64,000 nucleotides of DNA from CAVQMB01 sp963713445 (GCA_963713445.1 CAVQMB010000014.1:19275-83274); one strand, 5' to 3'; positions 26,291 through 37,563 are shown, counted from the stretch's first letter. Made by a program: numbers and translations. The notes: generated from the sequence alone by a model not told the origin.

Positions 26291-27260
26291 ATACCGATTC
26301 CGATCATCCGAGCGTCAACCGCTTAACCGCGCCCCTGGTCAAACAATTGCTTGCGGATGCCGCCGCCCTGCGCGTCGGGGTCGAACAAGGCCCCGGCGGC
26401 AGTGTGCTGGTCGATGCCGGCATCGACCAGCCCGGCGGGCTGGAGGCCGGCCGCCGCATCGCCGAACTGTGCCTGGGCGGACTGGGCCAGGTCCGGGTCA
26501 GTGCCGCCAGTGGCTTTGCCCGCTGGCCATGGCAGGTCGAGGTCACCACCAGCCACCCGGTCGTGGCCTGCCTGGGCAGCCAGTACGCCGGCTGGAGTCT
26601 GAGCAGCAACGAGCCCAAATACCACGCACTCGGCTCCGGGCCGGCCCGGGCGCTGGCGCTGCGTGAGCCCCTGTTCGAGCAACTCGGCTACCGCGACCGC
26701 GCGCCCAGCACCTGTCTGATCCTGGAGACCGACCGCCGGCCGCCGCCGGCCGTGGTCGAGAAGATCCAGCCGACTGCGCGTGGCCGCCGCTAGATCTGAC
26801 CCTGATCCTGACCCCGACCGGCAGCCTGGCCGGCGGCGTCCAGATCGCCGCGCGTATCGTCGAGGTGGCGCTGCACAAGGCTCACGCGCTGGGCTTCCCG
26901 CTGGCCGACATCATCGACGGTCTGGGCGCCACGCCCGTGCCGCCGCCGCATCCGGACGGGCTCCAGGCCATGGGCCGGAGCAACGACACCATCCTGTTCG
27001 GCGGCCAGGTCCACTTGTTCGTCAACGGTTCCGACGATCAGGCCGAGCAACTGGCCCGGCAGCTGCCGGCCAGCAGCTCGCGCGATTACGGCAAGCCGTT
27101 CGCCGAGGTATTCAAGGCCTACGACTATGACTTTTTCCAGATCGACCCGATGCTGTTCAGCCCGGCCAAAGTGGCCGTGACCGCACTGGCCAGCGGCCGC
27201 ACCTTCCAGGCCGGCGCCCTCGACGAAGCACTGCTCGAGCGCTCCTTCGGCCAGCCATGA
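26275..27260 (+). CDS. mch: Methenyl-H4MPT cyclohydrolase, interrupted by a frameshift
   Basis: The first half (MAATLNTDSDHPSVNRL, then VVACLGSQYAGWSLS, GSGPARALA) and the second half (LTLILTPTGSLAGGVQIAARIVEVALHKAH, then DTILFGGQVHLFV, GKPFAEVFKAYDYDFFQIDPMLFSPA) together make a complete Mch. They lie in different frames: the first runs into a stop at 26791-26793 and the second is joined by a one-base loss near 26765. Mch hydrolyses methenyl-H4MPT to formyl-H4MPT, the step between MtdB and Fhc, and the pathway would be blocked without it. All neighbours are intact, so a sequencing indel is a good alternative. Confidence 0.88.
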
Positions 27261-28155
27261 CCCGGCCCCGGGTCGCGCTGTTCAGCGACAGCCACGGCTG
27301 GCACGAACGCCGCCTGAGCCGGGCCTTCCGGCGACGCGGTATCGAGCCGGTGGCGCTGTCGCTGAAAGCCTGCCGCTTCACCCCGCAGGGTGTGGTGCTG
27401 GGCGAGCGTGCCGCGCTGCCGGCCGCGGCCTTCGTGCGCAACATACCGGGCGGCAGTTTCGAACAGGTGACCCTGCGGCTGGGCCTGCTGCATGCGCTGC
27501 GGACCTGCGGTGTGGTGGTCTACAACGACGCCCGGGTGATCGAACAGACGGTCGACAAGTCGATGACCAGCTTTCTGCTGGGCCGGGCCGGCCTGCCAAC
27601 CCCACCGGCCTGGGTCTGCGAATCGTACGCCGCGGCCCGGGCGCGGGTGGCGCTGGAACGGGCGGCCGGCCAGCGGCTGGTGCTGAAACCGCTGTTCGGG
27701 GCCTGCGGGCGCGGCCTGAAGTTACTGGAATCCCCGGACCAGCTACCACCGCCGGAAGGCGTCGCGGGCGCTGTTTATTACCTGCAGCGGTTCCTGCCCA
27801 GCGGCCTCGCGGGCGGCCGCGACTGGCGCGTGCTGGTGGTCGCTGGTCAGGCGCTGGCGGCCATGGAACGGCGCTCCGCGCACTGGATCACCAACCGGGC
27901 CCGCGGCGGCCAGTGCCTGCCGGTGGTGCTGACCGCCGAGCTGGCGCAACTGGCCCAGGCCGCGGCCGCCAGCGTCGGCGCCAGTTACGCCGGTGTTGAT
28001 CTGGTCCGCGCCCGGGACGGCGGACTACAGGTACTGGAGGTCAACGGCGTGCCGGCCTGGCGTGGTCTGCAGAGCGTCAGCCGGGTGGACATCGCCCAGG
28101 CGCTGGTCGATGACCTGCTGCACCGACTGGACAGCGGCCGGCTGGAAGCGGTCTC

Positions 28156-28159
<4 letters not shown>
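27257..28159 (+). CDS. RimK-like ATP-grasp ligase of the H4MPT cluster
   Basis: The 300-residue protein has the RimK/MptN layout: an N-terminal Rossmann-like part (RVALFSDSHGWHERRLSRAFR), VVVYNDARVIEQTVDKSMTSFLL, the ATP-binding LVLKPLFGACGRGLKLL, VYYLQRFLP and the metal-binding LQVLEVNGVPAWRGLQ. RimK-type enzymes add glutamate to a carboxylate; in methanogens MptN adds glutamate to H4MPT. A similar tailoring of the bacterial H4MPT analogue or of methylofuran is likely. It overlaps mch and the next gene by four bases each. Confidence 0.82.
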
Positions 28160-29001
<842 letters not shown>

Positions 29002-29016
29002 GGAGATAACTGAGCC

Positions 29017-29529
29017 ATGGCAAAAATAACCAACGTATGTGTCGGCGAATCACTGATCGGTGACGGTAACGAAGTCGCCCATATCGATCTGATGGTGGGG
29101 CCGCGCGGATCCGCCGTGGAAACCGCCTTCTGCATGGGTCTGACCAACAACAAGGACGGTTTCACCAGCCTGCTGGCGGTGGTCGCGCCGAACGTTCCGG
29201 CCAAACCCAACACCCTGATGTTCAACAAAGTCACCATCAAGGGCGCCAAGCAGGCGGTACAGATGTTCGGTCCGGCCCAGCGCGCGGTCGCCAAGGCTGT
29301 GGTGGACTGCGTCGATGACGGCACTATCCCGGCCGACGAAGCCGACGACCTGTACGTCTGCGTCGGTGTCTTCATCCACTGGGAAGCCGCCGACGACGCC
29401 AAGATCGAGCAGTACAACTACGAAGCCACCAAGCAGGCGCTCAAGCGTGCCGTGGCCGGAGAACCCTCGGTCCAGGAAGTCGTGTCCAAGAAGAACAGCG
29501 AACACCCGTTCGCCGCCAACGTCGCCTGA
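29017..29529 (+). CDS. fae: Formaldehyde-activating enzyme
   Basis: The 170-residue protein is a textbook Fae: GDGNEVAHIDLMVGPRGSAVETAFC with the conserved catalytic histidine (His22 here), PAKPNTLMFNKVTIKGAKQAVQMFGPAQ and FIHWEAADDAKIEQYNYEATKQA. It condenses formaldehyde with the H4MPT analogue to methylene-H4MPT and detoxifies formaldehyde in methylotrophs. An AGGAG lies 11 bases upstream and overlaps the preceding stop. It ends the rightward operon at a strong hairpin. Confidence 0.96.
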   Translation: MAKITNVCVGESLIGDGNEVAHIDLMVGPRGSAVETAFCMGLTNNKDGFTSLLAVVAPNVPAKPNTLMFNKVTIKGAKQAVQMFGPAQRAVAKAVVDCVDDGTIPADEADDLYVCVGVFIHWEAADDAKIEQYNYEATKQALKRAVAGEPSVQEVVSKKNSEHPFAANVA

Positions 29530-29549
29530 CCGACGCCGTTACGGCAACG

Positions 29550-29576
29550 CCCCGCGACCGGTCTGCCGGCGCGGGG
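29550..29576. terminator. Bidirectional hairpin between fae and the HisA-like gene
   Basis: CCCCGCG pairs with CGCGGGG, with an inner CCGG/CCGG stem and a TCTG loop. It sits in the 57-base gap between two convergent stops. No U-run follows, so it may act as a Rho-independent-like barrier or as mRNA end protection for both transcripts. Confidence 0.65.
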
Positions 29577-29586
29577 TCGCCTGTTG

Positions 29587-30288
29587 TCAAGCCGGCATGG
29601 CCGCTGCCAGATCGGCGCCGGTCAGGGCACCGTCATGCAGCGCGCTCGCCACCAACACGCCGGCGCATCCCGCGCTGGCCAGGGCATCCAGATCAGCCGG
29701 CCCGCGCACGCCGCCCGCAGCGTACCAGCGGTGACCCACCCGCAGTCCCTTCGGCAGCGCCGGATCCGGCCCCTGGCCGACACCGACCCGGTCAAGCCGC
29801 ATCAGAATCAGTTCCTCCGGCCACTCCTCCGGCCGCGCCAGCAGAGCGTCCGGCCCAAGCAGTCGGCCATCCCTGAAATCCAGTGACAGCAGCGGCCGGT
29901 CCGCCGCCAGTGCGTTCAGAAGCTGGCAGCAAGCGTCCGCCGAGGGCTGACTCTCACTGCCGATCACGGGCCGCAACCGCGCACCCAGCGGCCAGTTCTG
30001 TGCGGCCTCGAACGCACTGAACCCGGCGTCCAGCCAGAACGTCACCTGGGGCCAGGCCGCCAGCAGCTCGGTCACCACCGCGCGGTTGTCGCCGTGGCCC
30101 AGGATCGCGTCGAGATCGGCGATATAGCAACAGGGAAACGGGTGCAGCTGCCGGAAAGCGGCCATTACATCGAGCGGATCGGCACTGGGACACAACCCAC
30201 TGGCCAGCGGTTTATACTCATCGCGCCGGCCGGCCACGGCGCGTACCGCCAGCCCGCCAAGCAGATCGATAACGGGAATGACGAGCAT
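29587..30288 (-). CDS. HisA-like protein of the C1 cofactor cluster
   Basis: The 233-residue TIM barrel starts MLVIPVIDLLGGLAVRAVAGRRDEYKPLAS and contains YIADLDAILGHGDN, LLSLDFRDG and YAAGGVRGPADLDALASAGCAGVLVASALHDG, a phosphate-binding end like HisA/HisF. HisA paralogues beside fae (called orf20 in methylotrophs) are not histidine enzymes; a role in methylofuran synthesis is suspected. It diverges from the ATP-grasp gene next door, with nine bases between the starts. Confidence 0.75.
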   Translation of the reverse strand: MLVIPVIDLLGGLAVRAVAGRRDEYKPLASGLCPSADPLDVMAAFRQLHPFPCCYIADLDAILGHGDNRAVVTELLAAWPQVTFWLDAGFSAFEAAQNWPLGARLRPVIGSESQPSADACCQLLNALAADRPLLSLDFRDGRLLGPDALLARPEEWPEELILMRLDRVGVGQGPDPALPKGLRVGHRWYAAGGVRGPADLDALASAGCAGVLVASALHDGALTGADLAAAMPA

Positions 30289-30297
30289 ACAGCCCCC

Positions 30298-31245
30298 ATG
30301 AAAATCGTGGCCTACGAGCATATCACAGGCGGCGGTTATGCCAGCGAGCCGCTGCCGCCCGGGCTGGCCGACGAGGGCGGGCGCATGCTGGCTGCCCTGT
30401 GTGCCGACCTGGCAGCCGCCGGCGCCGCAGTCCGGGTCCTGCGCGACGCCCGGTTGCCCGCACTGGCCAACGTCGCCGCGCTCACCGTGGCCGACCGCCG
30501 CGGCTGGCACGACGCCTGGCGGCAGGCGCTGGACTGGGCCGATGCGGTCTGGCCAATCGCCCCCGAGACCGGCGGCGAGCTGGAGCGACTGAGCCGGGAG
30601 ATCCTCGCCGCCGGCAAACGACTGCTCGGCAGCCATCCCGACGCCGTGGCGCTATGCGCCAGCAAGGAGGCCACCGCCCGATGTCTGCAGGCGGCCGGCC
30701 TGCCCACTCTGCCGGTCTGGCCGGCGCACCTGGAACCGCAAGCGCCCGGCCCCTGGGTGGTCAAGCCGGACGCCGGCGCCGGCTGCGAGGACACCGAATT
30801 GCTCGATGACCGCAACGCCTGGCAGCACTGGCTGAAGCGACAGCCGGCACCGCAGCGCTTCATCCTGCAACCCTACTTCGCCGGCACCGCCGCCAGCCTG
30901 TCGCTACTGTGCCACCACAACACGGTCGAATTGCTGGCCTGCAACCGGCAACACATCGCACTCGAGGACGGCCGCTTCCACCTTACCGGCTGCGCCCCCC
31001 AGGCACTGGCCGAGCGCGCCGCCGACTGGGCACCGCTGGCGCACGCCATCACCGCGGCCGTTCCAGGCCTCTGGGGCTACGTCGGCGTCGACCTGCTGGA
31101 CCAGGGCGGCGACACCCGCATCCTCGAGATCAATCCGCGACTGACCCTAAGCTACTGCGGACTCCGCCAGGCGCTGGGGCGCAACCCGATCCAATCGTTG
31201 CTGGCCGTCCCAGCAACGTCGCCCGGCCAGCCCCGCACGCATTGA
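30298..31245 (+). CDS. Tyramine-glutamate ligase-like ATP-grasp protein
   Basis: The 315-residue protein starts MKIVAYEHITGGGYASEPLPPGLADEGGRML, characteristic of the MfnD family, followed by LCASKEATARCLQAAGLPTLP, PWVVKPDAGAGCEDTELL and the metal-binding GVDLLDQGGDTRILEINPRLTLSYCGL. MfnD ligates glutamate to tyramine in methanofuran synthesis, which fits mfnB in the same block. Whether tyramine is the substrate in this bacterium is inference. It runs directly into a REP cluster. Confidence 0.78.
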   Translation: MKIVAYEHITGGGYASEPLPPGLADEGGRMLAALCADLAAAGAAVRVLRDARLPALANVAALTVADRRGWHDAWRQALDWADAVWPIAPETGGELERLSREILAAGKRLLGSHPDAVALCASKEATARCLQAAGLPTLPVWPAHLEPQAPGPWVVKPDAGAGCEDTELLDDRNAWQHWLKRQPAPQRFILQPYFAGTAASLSLLCHHNTVELLACNRQHIALEDGRFHLTGCAPQALAERAADWAPLAHAITAAVPGLWGYVGVDLLDQGGDTRILEINPRLTLSYCGLRQALGRNPIQSLLAVPATSPGQPRTH

Positions 31246-31249
31246 CCGC

Positions 31250-32215
31250 GTGCGCACAGCAGTGCTGCAGCCTACCCGCTTCGATCCGGCGCTGATGGCA
31301 CGTCCAGCCACCAAGCCATCTTTTCGTAGGGTGCACGATTCCGCTCCACCACCGCGAGCAAGCCCAACCGCCAAGCCCTCTTTCGTAGGGTGCGCAGCTC
31401 CGCTGCGCACGCCGCCCGAATTCCGAATATCCCACCGACGGCCAATCATCCCACCGTCCATTGACCGCGTGCGCACAGCAGTGCGCACCCTACCCGCTCC
31501 GATCCACCACCGCAGCAAACCCAACCACCAAGCCCTCTTTCGTAGGGTGCGCAGCTTCGCTCCACCGCCGCAGCAAACCCAACCGCCAAGCCCTCTTTCG
31601 TAGGGTGCGCAGCTTCGCTGCGCACGCCGCCCGAATTCCGAATATCCCACCGACGGCCAATCATCCCACCGTGGATTGTCCCGCGTGCGCACAGCAGCGC
31701 TGCACGCTACCCGCTCCGATCCAGCGCCAAAGGCACGCCCAACCGCCATCCCATCTTTCGTAGGGTGACGCAGCTCCTTGCGCACGCCGCCCGAATTCCG
31801 AATACCCCGCCGACGGCCAGATAACCCCGCCGTGGATTGTCCCGCGTGCGCACAGCAGTGCGCACCCTACCCGCTCCGATCCAGCGCCGACGCCAAGCCC
31901 AACCGCCATCCCATCTTTCGTAGGGTGCGCAGCTCCGCTGCGCACGCCGCCCGGAGCCCGAATACCCCACCGACGGCCGATCACCCCACCGTGGATTGTC
32001 CCGCGTGCGCACAGCAGTGCGCACCCTACCCGCTCCGCTCCAGCACCGCAGGCGAACCGAACCACCAAGCCGCCTTTCGTAGGGTGTGCAGCTCCGCTGC
32101 GCACGCCGCCCGAATTCCGAATACCCCGCCGACGGCCAATGATTCCACCGTCGCCGCCCGGCGCTTGAATACCGCACCGACGCATGGTCACCGCACCGTG
32201 CCTTGACCTGCCCCT
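31250..32215. repeat. Large REP/BIME cluster between the ligase and the J-domain gene
   Basis: Nearly 1 kb with no gene. At least seven forward elements (CTTTCGTAGGGTG plus hairpin, e.g. 31390-31410 with arms GTGCGCAGC and GCTGCGCAC) alternate with inverted elements. The linkers repeat CGCCGCCCGAATTCCGAATA and a CACCGACGGCC block. It separates two convergent genes. Long reading frames across it are translated repeat, not genes. Confidence 0.9.
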
Positions 32216-32235
32216 CCGATCCGGCGCTGATGGCA

Positions 32236-34017
32236 TCAGTACTGCACCCGCAGGATGTGATCGACGGGACCGTCGGCGCCAATCAACAACCGCAGCTGGC
32301 CGGACTGGTGCACGGGCTGGTGGTCGGCATTTATATAGCTGACCTGGAAATGGATTCGGGCCCGACAGGCATGGTGCTCCGCTTGCGTCACAATCAGGGT
32401 GAACCGGAGATCCCGGGCCGCGGTGGCGTGAAACCACTGCCGGTAAGCGCGGCGGATCCGCGCCCGGCCGTACCACTGATTCTCGCTGGCGGTGGCGCTG
32501 TAAAGCGCAATGAAGCGATCCAACCGACCGCTGTCGTAATAGTGCCGGTAGTGCGTGAGCAACGGGGTGATCTTGCCGCAATCGAGCGCCTGCGGTCGGG
32601 CCGGGCCCGGTGCGGCAGACGGTGCCTTGGTGGGATGGACGGAGGCGGGAGCAGACGGCGCCGCAGAACGCGGCTCCGGAGGGGATTTCGTTGCTGAAGT
32701 CGAGTGCCCCGGCGTGGTGGCAGCGGCTGCCACCGGTGCGGTCCCGGCGAGCATCCGATGCCTCACCGGCCAGACCGCACGCACCGTCGCATGCAGCAGC
32801 TCCGGCGTGGTACGTGTGGCGACCGGCCGTTCAGTCAACTTCGGAGCAAGCGACAAAGACTGCGACGGGCCCCGCTGGGGCGGTGCCGGGCTCGGACTGG
32901 ACGTAACCGGTTGTGAGGCGGCCACCCGCCCCGGTTGCGAAGGACTGGACGAAGCCCCTGGCGCCGTGGGCGATGGTTCAGTCCTGGCGTCGGCCGCAGC
33001 GACTGGTGCTGGCGGCCGGGACACCGCAGAGTCGGTCGCCAGCGCCGCCCCATCATCGACCGAGCCCGGACTGACCGGACCTGGCGCCAATACCGGACCG
33101 GCCGCGGCACGAGGTGATACGTTGCCAAAACCAGCCCGGTCCAGTGCGGCCAGTTCCGCCCCGGTATCATGCCCGGGCTGGGCAGGTCGCCCCGATGCCG
33201 CTGGGTTCGACAGCCTGGTCACCGCGGGCGACTTCTTAGCCGCGGCCACCTCCGGATGAGGGCCAGACGCCGGCGCCGGCGGGTGCTTCGGGCCAACCGC
33301 CGACGCCATCGGCGGCAGCAACGCCGGCCGGGCGACCTGACCGCCGGCAGCGGCACCAATGGCCCCGGGCCCAGCACCACCACTATTGATGTAGAACAGA
33401 TACAGCAACAGAGCCAGGCAGGCGGCGATCAACAACCCGAAGAACCGCAACTGGAACCCATGCGACGCCCCCAGCCAGGTGCGCAGCCGCCAGGCCAGAG
33501 GAGGCGCGTACGATCCGTCGTCCCAGTAGTGATACGTCGCGCGCGGTCGTTTACGGGGCTTCTTCTTCGGAGCCGGGCCGGTTGATTTAGCGGCCGGTTG
33601 CGCCGCTGCTGCCGCGGCCGGTCGTCGGCGCAGACGACCATAAGCGATGTTGATGAGCTCAGTGCGCTGGGTCAGCCAGACGCTGCGTTCGGGATGCCGA
33701 TCCGGGTGGAACGCCTGGATCAGGCGTCGGTAGCGCTGCCGTACAACCGGCGCTGACGCATTCGCCGGCAGCCCCAGGATACGGTGTGGCGGCAGATCCT
33801 CGATGAACAACAGCCGGTCGAGCAGTTCTTGAACACGGGCGACCGCATGGTCGCGATCGAGTCCACGGCGGGCAAACGCCTCGTCGAGCAGCCGGGTGGC
33901 ATCGTGGCGGGCATTGCCCAGCCAGATCAGAATCTCGTCGAGGCGGCATTCAAGCAGTGGCGTCAGACGCCCCGCCGACACCTCCGTTGCAATATCCTGG
34001 GGCCATCGTGGCGTCAT
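32236..34017 (-). CDS. J-domain membrane protein of the exopolysaccharide operon
   Basis: This 593-residue protein has an unusual build. After about 70 residues comes a J domain (HRILGLPANASAPVVRQRYRRLIQAFHPDRHPERS, with the HPD motif). A basic stretch and one membrane helix (LRFFGLLIAACLALLLYLFYI) follow, then about 230 residues of Pro/Ala/Ser-rich linker, then a C-terminal NTF2/SnoaL-like domain (LLTHYRHYYDSGRLDRFIALYSA through RLLIGADGPVDHILRV). The J domain would recruit DnaK on the cytoplasmic side, with the linker and NTF2-like domain outside. It overlaps the upstream TPR gene by four bases. Confidence 0.8.
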   Translation of the reverse strand: MTPRWPQDIATEVSAGRLTPLLECRLDEILIWLGNARHDATRLLDEAFARRGLDRDHAVARVQELLDRLLFIEDLPPHRILGLPANASAPVVRQRYRRLIQAFHPDRHPERSVWLTQRTELINIAYGRLRRRPAAAAAAQPAAKSTGPAPKKKPRKRPRATYHYWDDGSYAPPLAWRLRTWLGASHGFQLRFFGLLIAACLALLLYLFYINSGGAGPGAIGAAAGGQVARPALLPPMASAVGPKHPPAPASGPHPEVAAAKKSPAVTRLSNPAASGRPAQPGHDTGAELAALDRAGFGNVSPRAAAGPVLAPGPVSPGSVDDGAALATDSAVSRPPAPVAAADARTEPSPTAPGASSSPSQPGRVAASQPVTSSPSPAPPQRGPSQSLSLAPKLTERPVATRTTPELLHATVRAVWPVRHRMLAGTAPVAAAATTPGHSTSATKSPPEPRSAAPSAPASVHPTKAPSAAPGPARPQALDCGKITPLLTHYRHYYDSGRLDRFIALYSATASENQWYGRARIRRAYRQWFHATAARDLRFTLIVTQAEHHACRARIHFQVSYINADHQPVHQSGQLRLLIGADGPVDHILRVQY

Positions 34018-35276
34018 CCTTGTAGGGTCTGGGCAAGCGGCTTCAGCGAAATGTCATCGAACCACACTTTACCGCCGATCAGGCGATCGAGCGAGCCCGT
34101 CGCCCGACGCCGGACGTCGATCTCCAGCAGGTGGACGCCATCGGGCACGGCGATAGTCACGCCGAACGGCTGCCATGACCAGGTTCCGAACTGTGGCTCA
34201 ATATGGGCATCAGCGTGCTGCTTGCTGGCCAAAGTGTGAATATCCACATAAACGCCCGAGCGTGTGGTGACCTCATAGCCGGACCAAAAGCCTGCCAGCC
34301 GGTAGCGCTGCCCCGGCTGCACGACCACCGTCTGACGCAGGTGGTAAAAATTCACATTCCTGGTGCCCGCGAAGGCGATCATCAGGCTATATTTGCCGCG
34401 GTAAACACGGTCCTGATTACGGCTGATGGCGAATCCTTTCCCCTTATAAGACCGCCAGCCGAAGCCGCCATCGAACAACGGCTGTTCGAAACTGCCGTTG
34501 TACACCCCGGGCGATGCGCCCACCGCCTGCTGCCAGACAACGCTTGCAGTCTTATAGTCACCCGCCGCCAGCAGCAGCGTTAGATAAGGCTGCAACAACA
34601 GCTTATCACTATGGGCGTCGGGGCTCACGGCAGCCCACAGCGCCGCCGCCAATGCCGGGTCCGTGAGCGCCCGTGCAACGCCTAGCACCTGGCGCTGATA
34701 CAACAGCGGTTTCGTCTGGCTGTGGGTCCACGCCTGGCGGGCTGCGTTAACCAATGCTTCCGGGTCGGGCCGCAATCGCCGCAACAAAGCCAGTACCCGG
34801 TCACCATTACCCGGATCGGCCGCCCAGTCAGCGACCAGGGCGGCAACCGCGCGATCGGTCTGGCCCAGTTCGACCTGCAGCATCGCCGCCCGCCACAACA
34901 ACCGCGGCCGGTGTGGCCACAAGGCCCGGCCCAAATCGACCTGCGCTGCCGCCTGCCGCGGCTTTCCCTGATCCATCAGCAGCTCGGCCCGATCGAGCCA
35001 GGTCGGCGCATACAGCGGCTGGCTCCGCAGGCTGGCACTCAGGAAGCGCCGCGCCTCCTTGGCATCACCCAGCACCCGCAACCGCTGGCCCCAGGCCCGC
35101 CCCGGCACCCCCCGCAACCAGGGCAGCGTCAGCGCCGGCGGCGTGGCATCGACCTTCCTGGCGGCAGCCTCCCGGGTCCAGCGGGCGTTGTGCCAGCCCA
35201 ACAGCGCCGCGCCCGACCATAGCACCGCCAGCGTCATCAGCGCCGCTGCGGCCAGCGCCCGGCGCGCCATCGACAC
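34014..35276 (-). CDS. TPR-like exopolysaccharide protein with a C-terminal jelly-roll domain
   Basis: The 420 residues start with a membrane anchor (ALAAAALMTLAVLWSGAALLGW). Helical repeats (about 60-240; LYAPTWLDRAELLMDQGKPRQAAAQ, RPRLLWRAAMLQVELGQ) are followed by a beta-rich domain (VYNGSFEQPLFDGGFGWRSYKG through KVWFDDISLKPL) of the carbohydrate-binding type. Proteins of this build occur in wzc/wza-linked polysaccharide loci. It starts 15 bases after the wzc stop. The exact role is unknown. Confidence 0.7.
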   Translation of the reverse strand: MSMARRALAAAALMTLAVLWSGAALLGWHNARWTREAAARKVDATPPALTLPWLRGVPGRAWGQRLRVLGDAKEARRFLSASLRSQPLYAPTWLDRAELLMDQGKPRQAAAQVDLGRALWPHRPRLLWRAAMLQVELGQTDRAVAALVADWAADPGNGDRVLALLRRLRPDPEALVNAARQAWTHSQTKPLLYQRQVLGVARALTDPALAAALWAAVSPDAHSDKLLLQPYLTLLLAAGDYKTASVVWQQAVGASPGVYNGSFEQPLFDGGFGWRSYKGKGFAISRNQDRVYRGKYSLMIAFAGTRNVNFYHLRQTVVVQPGQRYRLAGFWSGYEVTTRSGVYVDIHTLASKQHADAHIEPQFGTWSWQPFGVTIAVPDGVHLLEIDVRRRATGSLDRLIGGKVWFDDISLKPLAQTLQG

Positions 35277-35290
35277 GCTTGAGCGCCCCG

Positions 35291-37563
35291 TCAGGCGGCC
35301 GCGCGGCGCAGGCGCTTCTGCTCGCCGCCGTAGTTATAGTAGTACCGGCTGTAGTAGCCGTATTCACTGCTGTTGGGCTCGATCATGTTCAGCAGCGCAC
35401 CGATGATCGGCGCCCGCACCGACCGCAACCGCTTGACCGCCTCGCGCAGCGCGCCCTTGCCGACCTGCCCCGCAGCAGTCACCATCAGAACACCTTTGAC
35501 CTTGGCGCTCACCACCACCCCATCGGCCAGGCCCAGCACCGGCACACTGTCGACGATCACGTAGTCAAACTGGCTGTCGAGCTTTTCGAATAACTTGTCC
35601 ATCGCGGTCGAACTCAGCAACTCGGCGGGGTTGGGCGGCGCCGTACCGGCGGCCAGCAGGCTCAGGTTCTCGATCCCGGTATCGTAGAACTCATCCAGCG
35701 CCCCCTTGACCAGATACTCGGTCAGCCCCGGCCCGCGCGGCACGCCGAAGACTTTGTGCAACCGCGGCGCGCGCAGATCAGCGTCGACCAGCAACACCGA
35801 GGCCCCGGTCTGGGCCAGCACGATAGCGAGGTTCGCTGCCGTGGTGCTCTTCCCCTCATTCTGGGAAGCGCTGGTCACCTGAATGACCGACGGCGCACCA
35901 CCGGGGCTGGAGAACATCAGGCTGGTGCGGATGGAGCGGAACGCCTCCGACATGTCCTTGTCGCGCATCTGATGCGATACCAGATCGATCGAGACATCAT
36001 CCGGCAAGCCGTTTGGGGTCGACTTTGGGTACCAGTCCCAGACTGGGCAGATGCACCAGCCGTTCAAGCTCATCCGGCGTGCGCACGGTGTTGTCCAGGA
36101 ACGCCAGCAGGAACGCCAGGCCGACACCACCCATCAGCCCCAGCACCAGCGCCAGCAACGCATTGCGCGCCAGGCTCGGCTTGAAGGGCACGCCCGGCAC
36201 CTGGGCGGTATCGATGATGGACGTGTTGTCGGCCTGAAGCCCGGTGGCGACACCCAGCTCCCGCACCCGTTGCAGCAGACTCTTGTATAGATTCTGGTTG
36301 GTCTGCCACTCGCGCTTGAGAATATTGTACTGAATGCCGCGGTTCTGCAGTCCCAGCAACTGTGCCTTCTGTTGATCGACGGCCTGCTGCAGCAGCTCTT
36401 CCTGATCCTTGAGCTGCTCGATAGTTGACCTTGAGGCTCTTGATCCGGTTGTCGATTTCCTGCTTCAGGTTTTCGCGGGCATCGACGAGCTGGCGGTGCA
36501 GTTCCTGCACCTTGGGGTACTTCGGCTTGTAGATGCTGCTGAGCTTGGCGTATTGGCTGCGCAACTGCGCATAGTTCTGCTTCAGGTTGGTAATCAGGGG
36601 ATCGTTCAGAATCGACGGCAGACTGTCGATATCGGCCTGGCTGGCCTGCTGGTACAGCGACTGCGCCGCAATGCGCTGACCGCGAATTTTCCCAAGCTGA
36701 TCGTTCAGGGTCTGCAAACGGGTGGACAAAATGTTGTTTTTGTCTTCCAGATCGACCACGCCGTTCTTACGGGCGTAATCGTTCATTGCTTTTTCCGAAC
36801 TTTCCACTTTAGCCTGGGCCTGCTGGATCTCCTTCTGCAGATAGGCCTTGGCGCCCGCACTGGCCTCGAAGCGCTTCTCGCGCGTCAGCTTGATGTAGGC
36901 ATGGGCCACCGCATTGGTCACTTCGGCAGCAAGCTTGGGGTTGAAACTCTCGAAACTGACATTGAACAGATTGGACTGACGCACCGGGTCGACCATCAGA
37001 TTCGCTTGCAGGTGTGCGATCAGTTGTTCGCGCTGGGCAGTCTTCTGATCACCCGGCTGCGGCGGATCAGCCCTATTGTTGGAGGATCCACCACCAAACA
37101 TTTTGTGGAGACTGCCGATCAAGGGATCGACAACGACTCTGACGATCTGCTGGATACCGATCAAAATGCCGCGCTGATGAATCGCACCGTTGAATGCCGG
37201 CTTGTCTGCCAGATCGAGTTTGTCGACCACGGCGCCGGCCACCGCCCGGCTCTGCATGATCTTGGCCTGGGTGCGCCGATAGGTCTGCGGATCGTAGTCG
37301 GTCTGCTCGACATTCTGGAACCGCACCAGGTTCTGGTTTTGCGGCGTCATTTCCAATGCCGCTGTGGCTCGGTAGACGGGCCGCTCTATAAGCGTCGCCG
37401 CCACCACTGTCGCCAACACGATGGCCGCAAAAAGCGCAATCGTACGCCGGTATTTGGTGACGATGCGCCAGATCTCGCGCAGATCCAGACCATCGTCATC
37501 AATTTCCTGATAGGGGTAAGGTTCATACGGTACTACGGCATGCTGGCCGTAGACTTGCGGCAA
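35291..37563 (-). CDS. wzc: Wzc-type chain-length regulator and BY-tyrosine kinase, two frameshifts
   Basis: The N-terminal part (MPQVYGQHAVVPYEPYPYQ, Wzz domain with membrane helix IALFAAIVLATVVAATLI and a long coiled coil) is in frame to about 36420. The GNVR/second-helix part (KPSLARNALLALVLGLMGGVGLAFLLAFLDNTVRTPDELE) uses a second frame to about 36005, and the kinase a third. The kinase is intact: Walker A QNEGKSTTAANLA, Walker A' VLLVDADLR, Walker B YVIVDSVPVLGLAD and a tyrosine cluster YGYYSRYYYNY for autophosphorylation. Each junction is explained by one extra base. Wzc controls polymerisation and export of the polysaccharide. Confidence 0.88.

Noticed and set aside
31250..32215. Long open frames across the repeat cluster (both strands)
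   Set aside because: They read as low-complexity Arg/Ala/Pro/Cys sequence repeating every unit, and equivalent frames occur in every other cluster; they follow from the GC-rich repeat.
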